Assembly: GCA_900471605.1 (NCBI GenBank) | Contig: UCEY01000003.1 | Location: forward strand, 27,856-91,855 | Direction: 5' to 3' | DNA length: 64,000 nt | Origin: Hyphomicrobiales bacterium | GTDB lineage: Bacteria > Pseudomonadota > Alphaproteobacteria > Rhizobiales > Rhizobiaceae | In this document: positions 56,699-64,000 of the stretch, one piece after another | Layout of the letters: each line of letters starts with the position of its first letter | Numbering within the stretch: the stretch's first letter is position 1 | Position numbers and translations under genes: made by a program | The notes under the pieces: generated by a model | Database searches by the model: none | Told to the model about the DNA's origin: nothing | Seen by the model: only the letters and a program-made list of their open reading frames with translations

Positions 56699-57493
56699 TC
56701 AAGCGGCTGCCTTGACAGCCTCGTTGAAGAACAGCGCCTGGCTGATCAACGCCTTGACCATGTCCGGATTGAACGGCTTGGTGACCAGGAAGGCCGGTTC
56801 CGGCCGCTCGCCGGTCAGAAGCCGCTCCGGGAAGGCGGTGATGAAGATCACCGGCACGCTGGAGGACTTCAGAATCTCGTTGACCGCGTCGATGCCCGAG
56901 CTGCCGTCGGCGAGCTGAATGTCGGCCAGCACCATCTTCGGATGCGAGGACTGGAAGAGCGACACCGCTTCCTTGTGGGTGCGGGCGATGCCCGTGACGC
57001 GGTGGCCGAGATCCTGCACCATCTGCTCGATATCGAGCGCGATCAGCGGCTCGTCCTCGATGATCATGATGTCGGTTGCGACCTGCCGCGAGATTTCGCG
57101 GGTGGCGTCGTCGAGCAGGCGGTTCACATCGGCAGCGCTGACATCGAGGACTTCAGCGGCTTCGTCGATGGTGAAACCCTCGACCGAGACCAGCAGAAAG
57201 GCATGCCGGGACTGAGAGGGAAGCATCGAGAGATTGGCCGCAGCGCGCTGTTCCCAGGCGAACGGAGATTCGATGGGGCGGATCTCGATGTTCGTGGAAC
57301 CAAAAATTGCGACAAAGAGTTTATAAAGCGAGACACGGTCCTTGGACGTTTCGGGGAATATCGAAACGTCTGCGATCAACGCTTCCAGGACCGCGGCAAC
57401 ATAAGCGTCTCCCGAAGTCTGTGATCCGGTGACGGCGCGAGCATACCGACGCAGATATGGAAGGTGAGACGCAACGCGTGTGGTGAGTGACAT
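56699..57493 (-). CDS. phyR: PhyR-type response regulator (sigma-like plus receiver)
   Basis: This 264-residue protein is the partner-switch anti-anti-sigma factor of the general stress response. Residues 1-135 mimic EcfG sigma regions 2 and 4 (LPYLRRYARAVTGSQ.SGDAYV; EGFTIDEAAEVLDVSAADV). Residues 140-255 are a receiver with acidic pair E146/D147, phospho-Asp191 (LADIQLADGSSG), Thr219 and Lys239. When phosphorylated it binds NepR and frees EcfG. An EcfG-type promoter lies 44 bp upstream, giving positive feedback. It is divergent from nepR-ecfG. Confidence 0.97.
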   Translation of the reverse strand: MSLTTRVASHLPYLRRYARAVTGSQTSGDAYVAAVLEALIADVSIFPETSKDRVSLYKLFVAIFGSTNIEIRPIESPFAWEQRAAANLSMLPSQSRHAFLLVSVEGFTIDEAAEVLDVSAADVNRLLDDATREISRQVATDIMIIEDEPLIALDIEQMVQDLGHRVTGIARTHKEAVSLFQSSHPKMVLADIQLADGSSGIDAVNEILKSSSVPVIFITAFPERLLTGERPEPAFLVTKPFNPDMVKALISQALFFNEAVKAAA

Positions 57494-57536
57494 ACATAAT
57501 CTCCCTCAGTGCCCAGTGGGCAATTGACCTGCAATG

Positions 57537-57561
57537 AACGTGGGCCTGCAAAAAAAGTTCC
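57537..57561 (-). promoter_or_regulatory. EcfG-type promoter of phyR
   Basis: On the minus strand GGAAC (57561-57557), 16 bases, CGTT (57540-57537), 44 bp before the phyR start. The -35 is part of a perfect inverted repeat shared with the nepR promoter. Confidence 0.8.
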
Positions 57562-57583
57562 GCAAGAGTGGAACTTTTTTTGC
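57548..57583. repeat. Inverted repeat carrying divergent EcfG -35 elements
   Basis: GCAAAAAAAGTTCC (57548-57561) and GGAACTTTTTTTGC (57570-57583) are perfect 14-bp arms around GCAAGAGT. Each arm holds one GGAAC -35 element, one facing phyR and one facing nepR. Confidence 0.85.
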
Positions 57584-57594
57584 CGCCGGGAATT
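57570..57594 (+). promoter_or_regulatory. EcfG-type promoter of nepR-ecfG
   Basis: GGAAC (57570-57574) followed after 18 bases by TT (57593-57594). It fits the looser GGAAC-N18-TT form but lacks the full CGTT -10, so the call is weaker than for phyR. Confidence 0.5.
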
Positions 57595-57631
57595 TCTTTG
57601 CCCGACGATATCGCAACAGGCTGCCGGCGTG

Positions 57632-57844
57632 ATGAGTGACGACAACAGAAAAAAACAAGAGATGACAGCAATCCAACCCCCTGAAGTCAGACCCGGAGCG
57701 GTGCAGCCGAATGCATCCATATCCCGCAAGCTGCGGGACTTTTACGATGCGGTACAGGAAGAAGGAATTCCGGATCGCTTTCTCGATCTTCTTGAACGCC
57801 TGGAGCAGGCGGAGAAGAACGCCAAGTCGGTGAACGTAAAATGA
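57632..57844 (+). CDS. nepR: NepR-type anti-sigma factor
   Basis: This 70-residue protein starts at ATG 57632 (MSDDNRKKQEMTAIQPP). The core I.RKLRDFYDAVQEEGIPDRFLDLLERLEQAE gives the two amphipathic helices that clamp EcfG, flanked by disordered ends, as in NepR. It overlaps ecfG by 4 bp (ATGA), ensuring equal synthesis. It sequesters EcfG until phosphorylated PhyR removes it. Confidence 0.93.
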   Translation: MSDDNRKKQEMTAIQPPEVRPGAVQPNASISRKLRDFYDAVQEEGIPDRFLDLLERLEQAEKNAKSVNVK

Positions 57845-58407
57845 GTAAAGAAGACGAGATCGACGATCGCGGTTTCAAGCGCGACCTCCTCGCGTCGCTG
57901 CCCAACCTGCGCGCCTTTGCTGTATCCCTGACCGGCCGACATGACAAGGCAGACGACCTTGTACAAGACACGATCATGAAGGCCTGGGCCAACCAGACGA
58001 GCTTTACCGCCGGCACCAACATGCGGGCGTGGCTGTTCACCATCCTGCGCAACGAATTCTACAGCCAGATGCGCAAGCGCGGCCGCGAAGTGCAGGACAG
58101 CGACGGGCTGTTCAGCGAGCGGTTCTCGGTCCATCCGGAACAGTACGGCCGGCTCGACCTGCAGGATTTCCGCAAGGCGCTGGACAAGCTGCCCGACGAT
58201 CAGCGCGAAGCGATCATCCTCGTCGGCGCCGCCGGGTTCGCTTACGAGGAGGCGGCTGCGATCTGCGGCTGCGCCGTCGGCACGATCAAGAGCCGCGTTT
58301 CGCGTGCCCGTGCGCGCCTGCAGGAACTGCTCGGCGTTTCCGGCGAGGGCGATTACGGCCCGGACGCGGGCGACGCGGCCATCACCTCCCGCGCCTTCGG
58401 CAGCTGA
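57841..58407 (+). CDS. ecfG: EcfG-type general stress response sigma factor
   Basis: This 188-residue ECF15-type sigma factor has region 2 DDLVQDTIMKAWANQTSFTAGTNMRAWLFTILRN and region 4 LPDDQREAIILVGAAGFAYEEAAAICGCAVGTIKSRVSRARARL. It directs transcription from GGAAC-N16-CGTT promoters, several of which are found in this window. It is co-transcribed with its anti-sigma factor and ends at a bidirectional terminator. Confidence 0.96.
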   Translation: MSKEDEIDDRGFKRDLLASLPNLRAFAVSLTGRHDKADDLVQDTIMKAWANQTSFTAGTNMRAWLFTILRNEFYSQMRKRGREVQDSDGLFSERFSVHPEQYGRLDLQDFRKALDKLPDDQREAIILVGAAGFAYEEAAAICGCAVGTIKSRVSRARARLQELLGVSGEGDYGPDAGDAAITSRAFGS

Positions 58408-58419
58408 TCCTGAAACCAG

Positions 58420-58452
58420 AAAAAACGCCGCTCACATGCCGGCGGCGTTTTT
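58420..58452. terminator. Bidirectional terminator after ecfG and the response regulator gene
   Basis: AAAAACGCCGC and GCGGCGTTTTT form a perfect stem with T-runs on both strands. It overlaps the last codons of the convergent response regulator gene. Confidence 0.9.
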
Positions 58453-58776
58453 GACGGCATCCACGAGGTGATGGTCGTCGAACGGTTTGGAAACCACCGC
58501 TATCCCTTCCCAGCCTTCTACCCCGTCCATGTCCTCGACGCTGAGCGTGGTGAAGACCAGACCTGTTCCCGCAGCTCTCGCCCGGAGCGCTTCGTCCCCG
58601 CTCCCCGTGCCGACCAGCGCCGAATCGATGACGATCACATCGAACCACCCGCGTTCCAGCTCCATCGCATAGCTGCGCGGCGTGGCGATCTTGACCTCGC
58701 AGGGAAAGGCCTCGGTGAGCACGGTCTCCACTTCCATGGCTACCAGAAACTCCCGATCGACAACGAGGATTTTCAA
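58432..58776 (-). CDS. Single-domain response regulator
   Basis: This 114-residue stand-alone receiver has VVDREF (only one of the two usual acidic residues, Asp7), phospho-Asp51 (VIVIDSALVG), Thr76/77 and Lys97 (VVSKPF). It has no output domain. Next to the stress locus it may act as a phosphate sink or modulate the kinases, as single receivers do in other alphaproteobacteria; this is inference. It converges on ecfG and shares its terminator. Confidence 0.88.
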   Translation of the reverse strand: MKILVVDREFLVAMEVETVLTEAFPCEVKIATPRSYAMELERGWFDVIVIDSALVGTGSGDEALRARAAGTGLVFTTLSVEDMDGVEGWEGIAVVSKPFDDHHLVDAVKNAAGM

Positions 58777-58909
58777 TAAAATGTCCGCCTGAATTTCGAC
58801 AACGAAATTCGGCTAGATCACCGAAAGAAAGTGTGGTCATTTAAAAAAGACACAGACGACATCCATACAGCCCTCTAATGTCCGCGGGTCCCACCTTTTC
58901 TTGAGTCCC

Positions 58910-59668
58910 ATGGCCAATTCCAGACCTGTCCTTCCCACCCGCATACCCTGCGAGCAGTGTCCGCTGCGCCGGCGCCCCAGTTTCCGTGACTTCGCACCCG
59001 AGGAGCTGGCCTTCGTGTCGAGCTTCAAGATCGGCGAATTGCTGGCCGATCCGGGCATGTCGATCATGGTCGAAGGCGAACGCAACCCGCAACTCTATAC
59101 GGTACTGTCCGGCTGGGGTTTTCGCTACAAGATCCTGGAGGACGGGCGGCGGCAGATCCTCAACTACGTGCTACCCGGCGACCTGGTCGGCCTGCAGGGC
59201 AATATCATGGTCGAGATGCAGCATTCCGTGGAGGCGCTGACGAAGATGACGCTCTGCATGTTCGAGCGCGACCGGCTTTCCACCCTGTTCCAGAACCACC
59301 CGTCGCTCGCCTACGACATCACCTGGCTCGCGGCGCGGGAGGAGTCCATGCTCGACGAGCATATCCTCAGTATCGGACGACGCACGGCACGCGAACGTGC
59401 AGCCTATCTGCTGGCCTTCCTCGATGCGCGCGCCAGGGCGGCGGGTGCGGCCCCGGCGGACAAGCCTGCGCCCCTGCCGCTGACGCAGCAGCATGTGGCC
59501 GACACGCTGGGCCTGTCGCTCGTGCACACCAACAAGACGTTGCGCAAGCTCGTCGATCAGGGCTTGGTCCGCTGGCTCGATCGCGGTTGCGAGGTACTGA
59601 ACCGCGAGGGGCTTTATCAGGCCGCGGAATGGCGGCCGCCGGCGGAAGGCCGGCGGCCGTTCATCTAG
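58910..59668 (+). CDS. Crp/Fnr-family transcriptional regulator
   Basis: This 252-residue regulator has a cyclic-nucleotide-type beta barrel (about 30-130; MVEGERNPQLYTVLSGWGFRYKILEDGRRQILNYVLPGDLVGLQG) and a C-terminal helix-turn-helix (LTQQHVADTLGLSLVHTNKTLRKLVDQGLV). The N-terminal CEQCPLRRRP has a Cys pair but not the four-cysteine Fe-S pattern of FNR, so it is unlikely to be a classic oxygen sensor. ATG 58910 was chosen over an upstream TTG. Confidence 0.92.
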   Translation: MANSRPVLPTRIPCEQCPLRRRPSFRDFAPEELAFVSSFKIGELLADPGMSIMVEGERNPQLYTVLSGWGFRYKILEDGRRQILNYVLPGDLVGLQGNIMVEMQHSVEALTKMTLCMFERDRLSTLFQNHPSLAYDITWLAAREESMLDEHILSIGRRTARERAAYLLAFLDARARAAGAAPADKPAPLPLTQQHVADTLGLSLVHTNKTLRKLVDQGLVRWLDRGCEVLNREGLYQAAEWRPPAEGRRPFI

Positions 59669-59685
59669 ACGATTTCACCGGCCCC

Positions 59686-60141
59686 CTATTCGGCCGGCTC
59701 GGAATATCGGCGGCTCGAAGCCCCCATGGTCTTCGTGGCAAGGAAACCGAGACCGCCAACGATCGCGACAAGCAGCAGCGGACGCGATTTGGCGAGCAGC
59801 GGCAATGCCGTCAGGGCTGCCGTCATCATCAGCGCCTTGGAGCTGTTGGATGCGGCGGCTTCCCGCTTGCGGCGCTGTTCGGCGCGATTGGCGATCACCA
59901 CGCACAGATACATGATCAGCGCCAGGACGAGAGAGCCTCCGGCGACGGCAAGCAGCGCCAGCGGCGCCCCCCATATGCCGGCCAGATAGACCGCGAGCGC
60001 CGCAACCGCCAACCCGTAGGCCGTCAGCACGAACAGCAGCGCGAAGGCGTAGAGGATTGCGTTTCTTTTCAGCCTGCCCATCAGCGCCGCGATATCCATC
60101 GCGGCGAGCGAAGCCAAAAGGGGACCAAGTCCTGTCATCAT
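59686..60141 (-). CDS. Phage holin family-like small membrane protein
   Basis: This 151-residue protein has two hydrophobic hairpins at about 27-72 and a third segment near 122-137, with a basic NRAEQRRKREAAAS stretch between, typical of the holin_3_6 family often paired with DUF883 proteins. It begins at ATG 60141, overlapping the DUF883 stop as TGATG. Such pairs are membrane stress proteins rather than phage remnants; there are no phage genes nearby. Confidence 0.78.
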   Translation of the reverse strand: MMTGLGPLLASLAAMDIAALMGRLKRNAILYAFALLFVLTAYGLAVAALAVYLAGIWGAPLALLAVAGGSLVLALIMYLCVVIANRAEQRRKREAAASNSSKALMMTAALTALPLLAKSRPLLLVAIVGGLGFLATKTMGASSRRYSEPAE

Positions 60142-60488
60142 CAGCGACGCGTCAAAAGCGCGAACAGGAAGCCAACGCCGGCGGCGATGGCGACGGCCTG
60201 GATAGGGTTGGTGCGGATCTGGCGCTCCAGGTCCTTTTCCATCGACAGGGCCTGATCGCGCGCGGCTTCCACCATCTGCATCGATGCGTCGGCGGCGTCG
60301 CTCGCAACCCGGCGGGCCTTGCCCTTGTATTCGCTGGCCTTGTCGTTGCCGACTGCGGCAACGCTGCGGGCGAGCGCTGCGATGTCCTCGCGGAGCTGCT
60401 GGATCTGGGCTTCGACATCCTTGCTGGCTGCCGAATTCGGGCCGGTGCCATTGCGGGCGAAGTCGGTGGTGGAGTTGGCTGCGGGCAT
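60141..60488 (-). CDS. DUF883/ElaB-like membrane-anchored protein
   Basis: This 115-residue protein has a long coiled coil (VEAQIQQLREDIAALARSVAAVGNDKASEYKGKA) and the C-terminal membrane anchor IQAVAIAAGVGFLFALLTRR, as in ElaB/YqjD, which tether ribosomes or stress factors at the membrane. ATG 60488 was chosen. An EcfG-type promoter lies 159 bp upstream, so the pair belongs to the general stress regulon by prediction. Confidence 0.85.
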   Translation of the reverse strand: MPAANSTTDFARNGTGPNSAASKDVEAQIQQLREDIAALARSVAAVGNDKASEYKGKARRVASDAADASMQMVEAARDQALSMEKDLERQIRTNPIQAVAIAAGVGFLFALLTRR

Positions 60489-60646
60489 ATCGATCTCCTG
60501 TTTTGAGGACCTTAGAGGATGCGCGCCGGAAATGGCTTTGCGCGGAATCAAACGGCGTCAGAAACGTGGATCGGGATCGGTTTCCCAGGCGAATGCCGTG
60601 CAACCGGCACCCGCAGCTCGCTTCACGGTTCTTGTCGCCGGCGGTG

Positions 60647-60671
60647 AACGCGGCAAAAGCGTGATTGTTCC
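60647..60671 (-). promoter_or_regulatory. EcfG-type promoter of the DUF883/holin-like pair
   Basis: On the minus strand GGAAC (60671-60667), 16 bases, CGTT (60650-60647). It lies 159 bp before the DUF883 ATG, implying a leader of about 150 nt. Confidence 0.6.
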
Positions 60672-60716
60672 CGGCATGAATGTGCCGGGCCGGAAATATC
60701 CGGGGGGCTGGCGGGC

Positions 60717-62111
60717 TCAGGCGGCCGGCGGTTCGGGCCAGGCGGTGACGCCGCCGGTCCATTGCTCGAAGGCCCGGGAGAGTTTCAGCACCATGAGGTC
60801 GTCGTAGCGCGGTCCGACGATCTGCAGGCCGATCGGCATGCCGGATTTCGAAAAGCCGCAATTGATCGAGGATGCCGGCTGTTCCGACATGTTCCACGGC
60901 ACGGTGAAGCCGATATGCTCGAAGGGCAAAGCCGGATCGTTGGTTGGCGAGGCCCATTCCGCCGGATAGGAAACGATCGGGTTGGTCGGCGAAATCACCG
61001 CGTCGACGGCGGTGAACAGGCGACCGCATGCCTTGCGCATCTCGATCGTCTGGTTGAAGCCGCGCACCGCCTCGACGCCCGAAATAGAGGTGCCGCCTTC
61101 CGCCCATTGGTAGATATAGGGCAGGATCAGCGCCCGGCGCTCCTGCGGCATCGTCTCGATATCGCCCCAGAACCGCGAGCGCCAGAAATTGTCCAGCCCG
61201 TCGAGCATGACGCGGGTCATCACGGGCTCCACCGGAACGACGATCGCGCCCGCTTCCTCGAAGCGCTTCGCCGCGGCCACCACCGCATCGCGGACCTCTT
61301 CGTCGACGGCAAGGCCGATGCCGGCGTCGAGCATCAGGCCGATCTTCATTCCCTTGACGTCGATATCGAAATCCAGCCAGTCGAAATCGTTCGGCGGCAG
61401 CGAGGTACCGTCGCGCCAGTCGGGGCGCGACAGCGTCGCCATGGAATAGGCAGCGTCCTCCACCGTGCGGGTCATCGGCCCGGCGCAGCGCCCGACATAA
61501 TAGGGATCGACCGGAATGCGGCCCTGGCTCGGCTTGAAGCCGAACAGCCCGGTCCAGCCGGCCGGCAGCCGCACCGAGCCGCCGATATCCGTACCGATAT
61601 GCAGGGGCCCGAAACCAGCCGCACCGGCAGCCGATGCCCCGGCGCTGGAACCACCGGGATTCTGGGTCAGGTCCCAGGGGTTGCGGCTGAGCTGGTGGAA
61701 ACTCGACAGGCCGGAAGAAAGCATGCCGTAATCCGGGCAAGTGGTCTTGGCGAAGATCACCGCGCCGTCTTCGCGCAATCGGGCCGCGATCGGCGCATCC
61801 TCGGCGGCGGGCATGAGTTGGACAGCCGCCGTACCGAGCGGCACCGGCTGACCCTTGGTGGCGATCAGCTCCTTCAGCGTCACCGGTATGCCGTCGAGCA
61901 CGCCCCGCGTCTCACCCTTCATCCAGCGGTCGGTGGAGGCCGCGGCCTGCGACCGCGCGCTCTCGGGATCGTAGAGGTAGAGCGCCTGCACATGCGGCTC
62001 GAAGGCGGCGACGCGGTCTTCCACCGCCAGCCAGTATTCCGAGGGGGAGAGTTTCCGGGCTGAATAAAGGGCGAGCAATTCACGGATCGTCAGTTTGAGC
62101 AGGTCATTCAT
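60717..62111 (-). CDS. Amidase (amidase signature family)
   Basis: This 464-residue amidase hydrolyses a carboxamide. The Ser-cisSer-Lys triad is visible: Lys80 (VTLKELIAT), Ser155 in NPGGSSAGAS and Ser179 in DIGGSVRLPAGW. It follows two peptide-type permease genes on the same strand, 21 bases after the second. The operon probably imports and deamidates a peptide-like or amide compound. The substrate is unknown. Confidence 0.93.
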   Translation of the reverse strand: MNDLLKLTIRELLALYSARKLSPSEYWLAVEDRVAAFEPHVQALYLYDPESARSQAAASTDRWMKGETRGVLDGIPVTLKELIATKGQPVPLGTAAVQLMPAAEDAPIAARLREDGAVIFAKTTCPDYGMLSSGLSSFHQLSRNPWDLTQNPGGSSAGASAAGAAGFGPLHIGTDIGGSVRLPAGWTGLFGFKPSQGRIPVDPYYVGRCAGPMTRTVEDAAYSMATLSRPDWRDGTSLPPNDFDWLDFDIDVKGMKIGLMLDAGIGLAVDEEVRDAVVAAAKRFEEAGAIVVPVEPVMTRVMLDGLDNFWRSRFWGDIETMPQERRALILPYIYQWAEGGTSISGVEAVRGFNQTIEMRKACGRLFTAVDAVISPTNPIVSYPAEWASPTNDPALPFEHIGFTVPWNMSEQPASSINCGFSKSGMPIGLQIVGPRYDDLMVLKLSRAFEQWTGGVTAWPEPPAA

Positions 62112-62132
62112 GGCAATATCTTCATTTCGAAA

Positions 62133-62951
62133 TCAGGAATTGTCGCGGGGATCGAGAAGATCGCGCAGGCCGTCGCCGAGCATGTTGAGGCCAAGCACGG
62201 CAAGCGCGATCGCCAGGCCCGGCATCAGCGCCAGCCAGGGTGCCTGGCCGAGAAAGGTCTGCGCATCCGCCAGCATCCGTCCCCAGGTCGGAGTCGGCGG
62301 CGGCATGCCGAGGCCGAGGAAGGACAAGCCTGCCTCGGTGAGGATGGCGAGACCCAGCTGGATCGTCACCTGCACGATGATCTGGTTGGAAATGTTCGGC
62401 AAGACATGCACGAGCGTGATCCTGGCTTTCGGCCGGCCCATGCTGACGGCGGCGGTGACATAATCCCGCGTCCAGATCTGGAGCGCAGCACCAAGGGCGA
62501 GCCGCGCAAAGACCGGCACCATGAAGGTGCCGATGGCGATGATCGCGGTGAACCGGCCCGAACCGATAAAGGCGCCGAGCATCATCGCCGACAGGATCGG
62601 CGGCACCGCGAAGACGATGTCGCAGCCGCGCATCACGACGAGTTCCAGCCAGCCGCGCCGCATGGCGACGACGACCCCGGTCGCCGTGCCGATGCTCGCA
62701 CCGAGAAGTACGGCGAGAATGGAGGTCGACAGCGAATTCCAGGCCCCGACCATCAGCATCGAGGCGACGTCGCGACCGAACTGGTCGGTGCCGAGAAGGC
62801 CGAAATCCAGCGGGGCTTTCAGCTTGTGGACGATGTTCATCTTGGTCGGCGCAAACGGCGTCCAGACGAGAGAGAGGAGCGCCACGGCAAACAGCGCCAG
62901 CGTGATGACGAGCCCGATGAGGAGGACGGGGCGGCGGAGGGCTCTTGTCAT
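62133..62951 (-). CDS. Peptide-type ABC transporter permease (DppC-type)
   Basis: This 272-residue permease has about six helices, with LGTDQFGRDVASMLMVGAWNSLSTSI and the loop DYVTAAVSMGRPKARITLVHVLPNISNQIIV, then LSFLGLGMPPPTPTWGRML. ATG 62951 follows GAGGCGGG; an ATG at 62972 would overlap the upstream permease by 11 bp and is also possible. It pairs with the DppB-type permease; the ATPase and binding protein are outside the window. Confidence 0.92.
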   Translation of the reverse strand: MTRALRRPVLLIGLVITLALFAVALLSLVWTPFAPTKMNIVHKLKAPLDFGLLGTDQFGRDVASMLMVGAWNSLSTSILAVLLGASIGTATGVVVAMRRGWLELVVMRGCDIVFAVPPILSAMMLGAFIGSGRFTAIIAIGTFMVPVFARLALGAALQIWTRDYVTAAVSMGRPKARITLVHVLPNISNQIIVQVTIQLGLAILTEAGLSFLGLGMPPPTPTWGRMLADAQTFLGQAPWLALMPGLAIALAVLGLNMLGDGLRDLLDPRDNS

Positions 62952-62961
62952 TGGGCCCGCC

Positions 62962-63912
62962 TCATTGCGCATTGGCCCTCAGGCGCGGATCGACCGCCAG
63001 ATAGGCGAGATCGACCAGGAAATTCATCAGGATCACCAGGCCCGAGAAGAACAGCACGACATCCTGCATGACGATGATGTCGCGCTGGGAGAGCGCCTGA
63101 TAGGCAAGCCGGCCGAGGCCCGGCAGGTTGAAGACGTTTTCGACCAGAACCGCGCCGGCGATCAGGAAGGTGAATTGCAGCCCGAGCATGGTGAACACCG
63201 GCACCAGCGCATTGGGCACCGCATGCCGCCAGAGCGCCGTGCCTTCGCTGAGCCCCTTGGCGCGGGCGGTGCGCACGAAATCCTCGTTCATCACCTCCAG
63301 CACCGCGGCCCGCGCCACGCGCGTCAGCACGCCGGCCTGCGGCAGGGCGAGCGCCACGGCCGGCAGGAGGAGCGCCTTGAGGCCGGCGAACAGGCCGGCA
63401 TCCCAGCCCGGAAACCCGCCGGCCGGCATCCAGCCGAGCATGGTCGAGAACAGGATGATCAAAAGCAGCCCGACCCAGAAGGCCGGCACCGCGATGCTGA
63501 TATAGGAAAACAGGCCGGCCGCGAAATCGAACACGCCGTTATGTTTGCGCGCCGCCTGTACCCCGAGCGGAATGGCGATCGCGACCGAAAGGACGATGGC
63601 GATCAGCGCCAGCGGCAGTGTGACCGCGAGGCGCTCGGCAATCAGCCCCGCAACCGGCACGCCATAGGTATAGGACTGGCCGAGATCGCCCCTAAAGACG
63701 CCGGCGAGCCAGGCGAGGTAACGCACGGGAAGCGGCTGGTCGAGGCCGAGCTGTTTCTGGAGCGCTGCCAGCGTTTCAGGGCTCGCAGACGTGCCCAGCA
63801 TGATCGAGGCCGGATCGCCGGGAAGCAGGTCCATGACGGTGAAGATCAGCAGCGAGACGACGAGCAGCGTGATGGCGAGGCTGAGGACGCGGCGGATGAG
63901 GATGGAGATCAT
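62962..63912 (-). CDS. Peptide-type ABC transporter permease (DppB-type)
   Basis: This 316-residue permease starts MISILIRRVLSLAITLLVVSLLIFTVMDLLPGDPA, with QLGLDQPLPVRYLAWLAGVFRGDLGQSY and the loop VMNEDFVRTARAKGLSEGTALWRHAVPNALVPV. It is the first visible gene of an operon running leftwards to the amidase; upstream genes lie beyond the window. Confidence 0.93.
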   Translation of the reverse strand: MISILIRRVLSLAITLLVVSLLIFTVMDLLPGDPASIMLGTSASPETLAALQKQLGLDQPLPVRYLAWLAGVFRGDLGQSYTYGVPVAGLIAERLAVTLPLALIAIVLSVAIAIPLGVQAARKHNGVFDFAAGLFSYISIAVPAFWVGLLLIILFSTMLGWMPAGGFPGWDAGLFAGLKALLLPAVALALPQAGVLTRVARAAVLEVMNEDFVRTARAKGLSEGTALWRHAVPNALVPVFTMLGLQFTFLIAGAVLVENVFNLPGLGRLAYQALSQRDIIVMQDVVLFFSGLVILMNFLVDLAYLAVDPRLRANAQ

Positions 63913-63982
63913 GAGCAGGTCACCATGCCGGCGCGGCAGCGTGCCGGAAACATTGCCGTATATAGGAAGCTCGCCGCGGGTA

Positions 63983-64000
63983 AGCCCCTCCCCCTTGTGG
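63983..64000. repeat. Start of a further GC-rich intergenic repeat (cut by window)
   Basis: AGCCCCTCCCCCTTGTGG resembles the left edge of the palindromic elements elsewhere in the window, but too little is present to be sure. Confidence 0.3.

Noticed and set aside
59686..60488. Phage remnant (holin-like protein)
   Set aside because: No lysin, tail, capsid or integrase genes are nearby; the pair with a DUF883 protein and an EcfG promoter fits a cellular stress role.

Overview
The window is chromosomal-type DNA of an alphaproteobacterium of the order Hyphomicrobiales, most likely Rhizobiaceae (Rhizobium/Agrobacterium relatives). The evidence is the PhyR-NepR-EcfG general stress response locus, a mannitol/sorbitol (smo/mtl) ABC operon, a SorC-type regulator divergent from transaldolase, many GC-rich palindromic intergenic repeats of the rhizobial RIME kind, and high GC with strong third-position bias. 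No phage, IS element, CRISPR array, rRNA or tRNA gene was seen.

Layout. 1-11142 (minus strand) is a pentose locus: LacI regulator, xylulokinase, xylose isomerase, a CUT2 sugar ABC transporter (ATPase, permease, binding protein), a sugar phosphate isomerase/epimerase-like protein, a small DUF4160/DUF2442 pair, and a Gfo/Idh/MocA oxidoreductase cut by the window edge. 11286-14954 is an EmrAB-type efflux pair divergent from its TetR regulator, with two palindromic operators. 15053-24746 is mixed housekeeping and accessory DNA: TerC, a TumE/TumA toxin-antitoxin pair, glutathione peroxidase, an SLC13-type permease, gltX, a class II lysS, an immunity-like protein and a membrane-anchored His/Ala-rich protein. 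24966-33574 holds a MarR/MFS pair, a methyltransferase, a soluble PAS-PAS chemoreceptor, transaldolase with a divergent SorC regulator, an Ada-like alkyltransferase and a DUF2244 protein. 33611-37300 holds nth, an EI24/CysZ-like protein and a stand-alone FtsI-type penicillin-binding protein.

37390-46673 (minus) is the polyol operon: SorC regulator, binding protein, two permeases, ATPase, mannitol 2-dehydrogenase, HAD phosphatase and FGGY kinase. 46852-47783 is a small accessory patch with an HNH nuclease. 47888-54976 is a dipeptide-type ABC system split over a divergent promoter: fused ATPase plus M20 hydrolase to the left, binding protein plus two permeases to the right. 55085-60671 is the general stress response island: HWE-type histidine kinase, DUF1328 protein, PhyR, NepR, EcfG, a single-domain response regulator, a Crp/Fnr regulator and a holin-like/DUF883 pair. 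60717-63912 is an amidase with two peptide-type ABC permeases; the rest of that operon lies outside the window.

The most interesting signals are four matches to GGAAC-N16-CGTT in and around the stress island. One of them lies upstream of no credible ORF but is followed by a strong hairpin and T-run. It looks like an undescribed EcfG-dependent small RNA of about 120 nt (55116-55233). Two divergent -35 elements between phyR and nepR also lie in a perfect 14-bp-arm inverted repeat.
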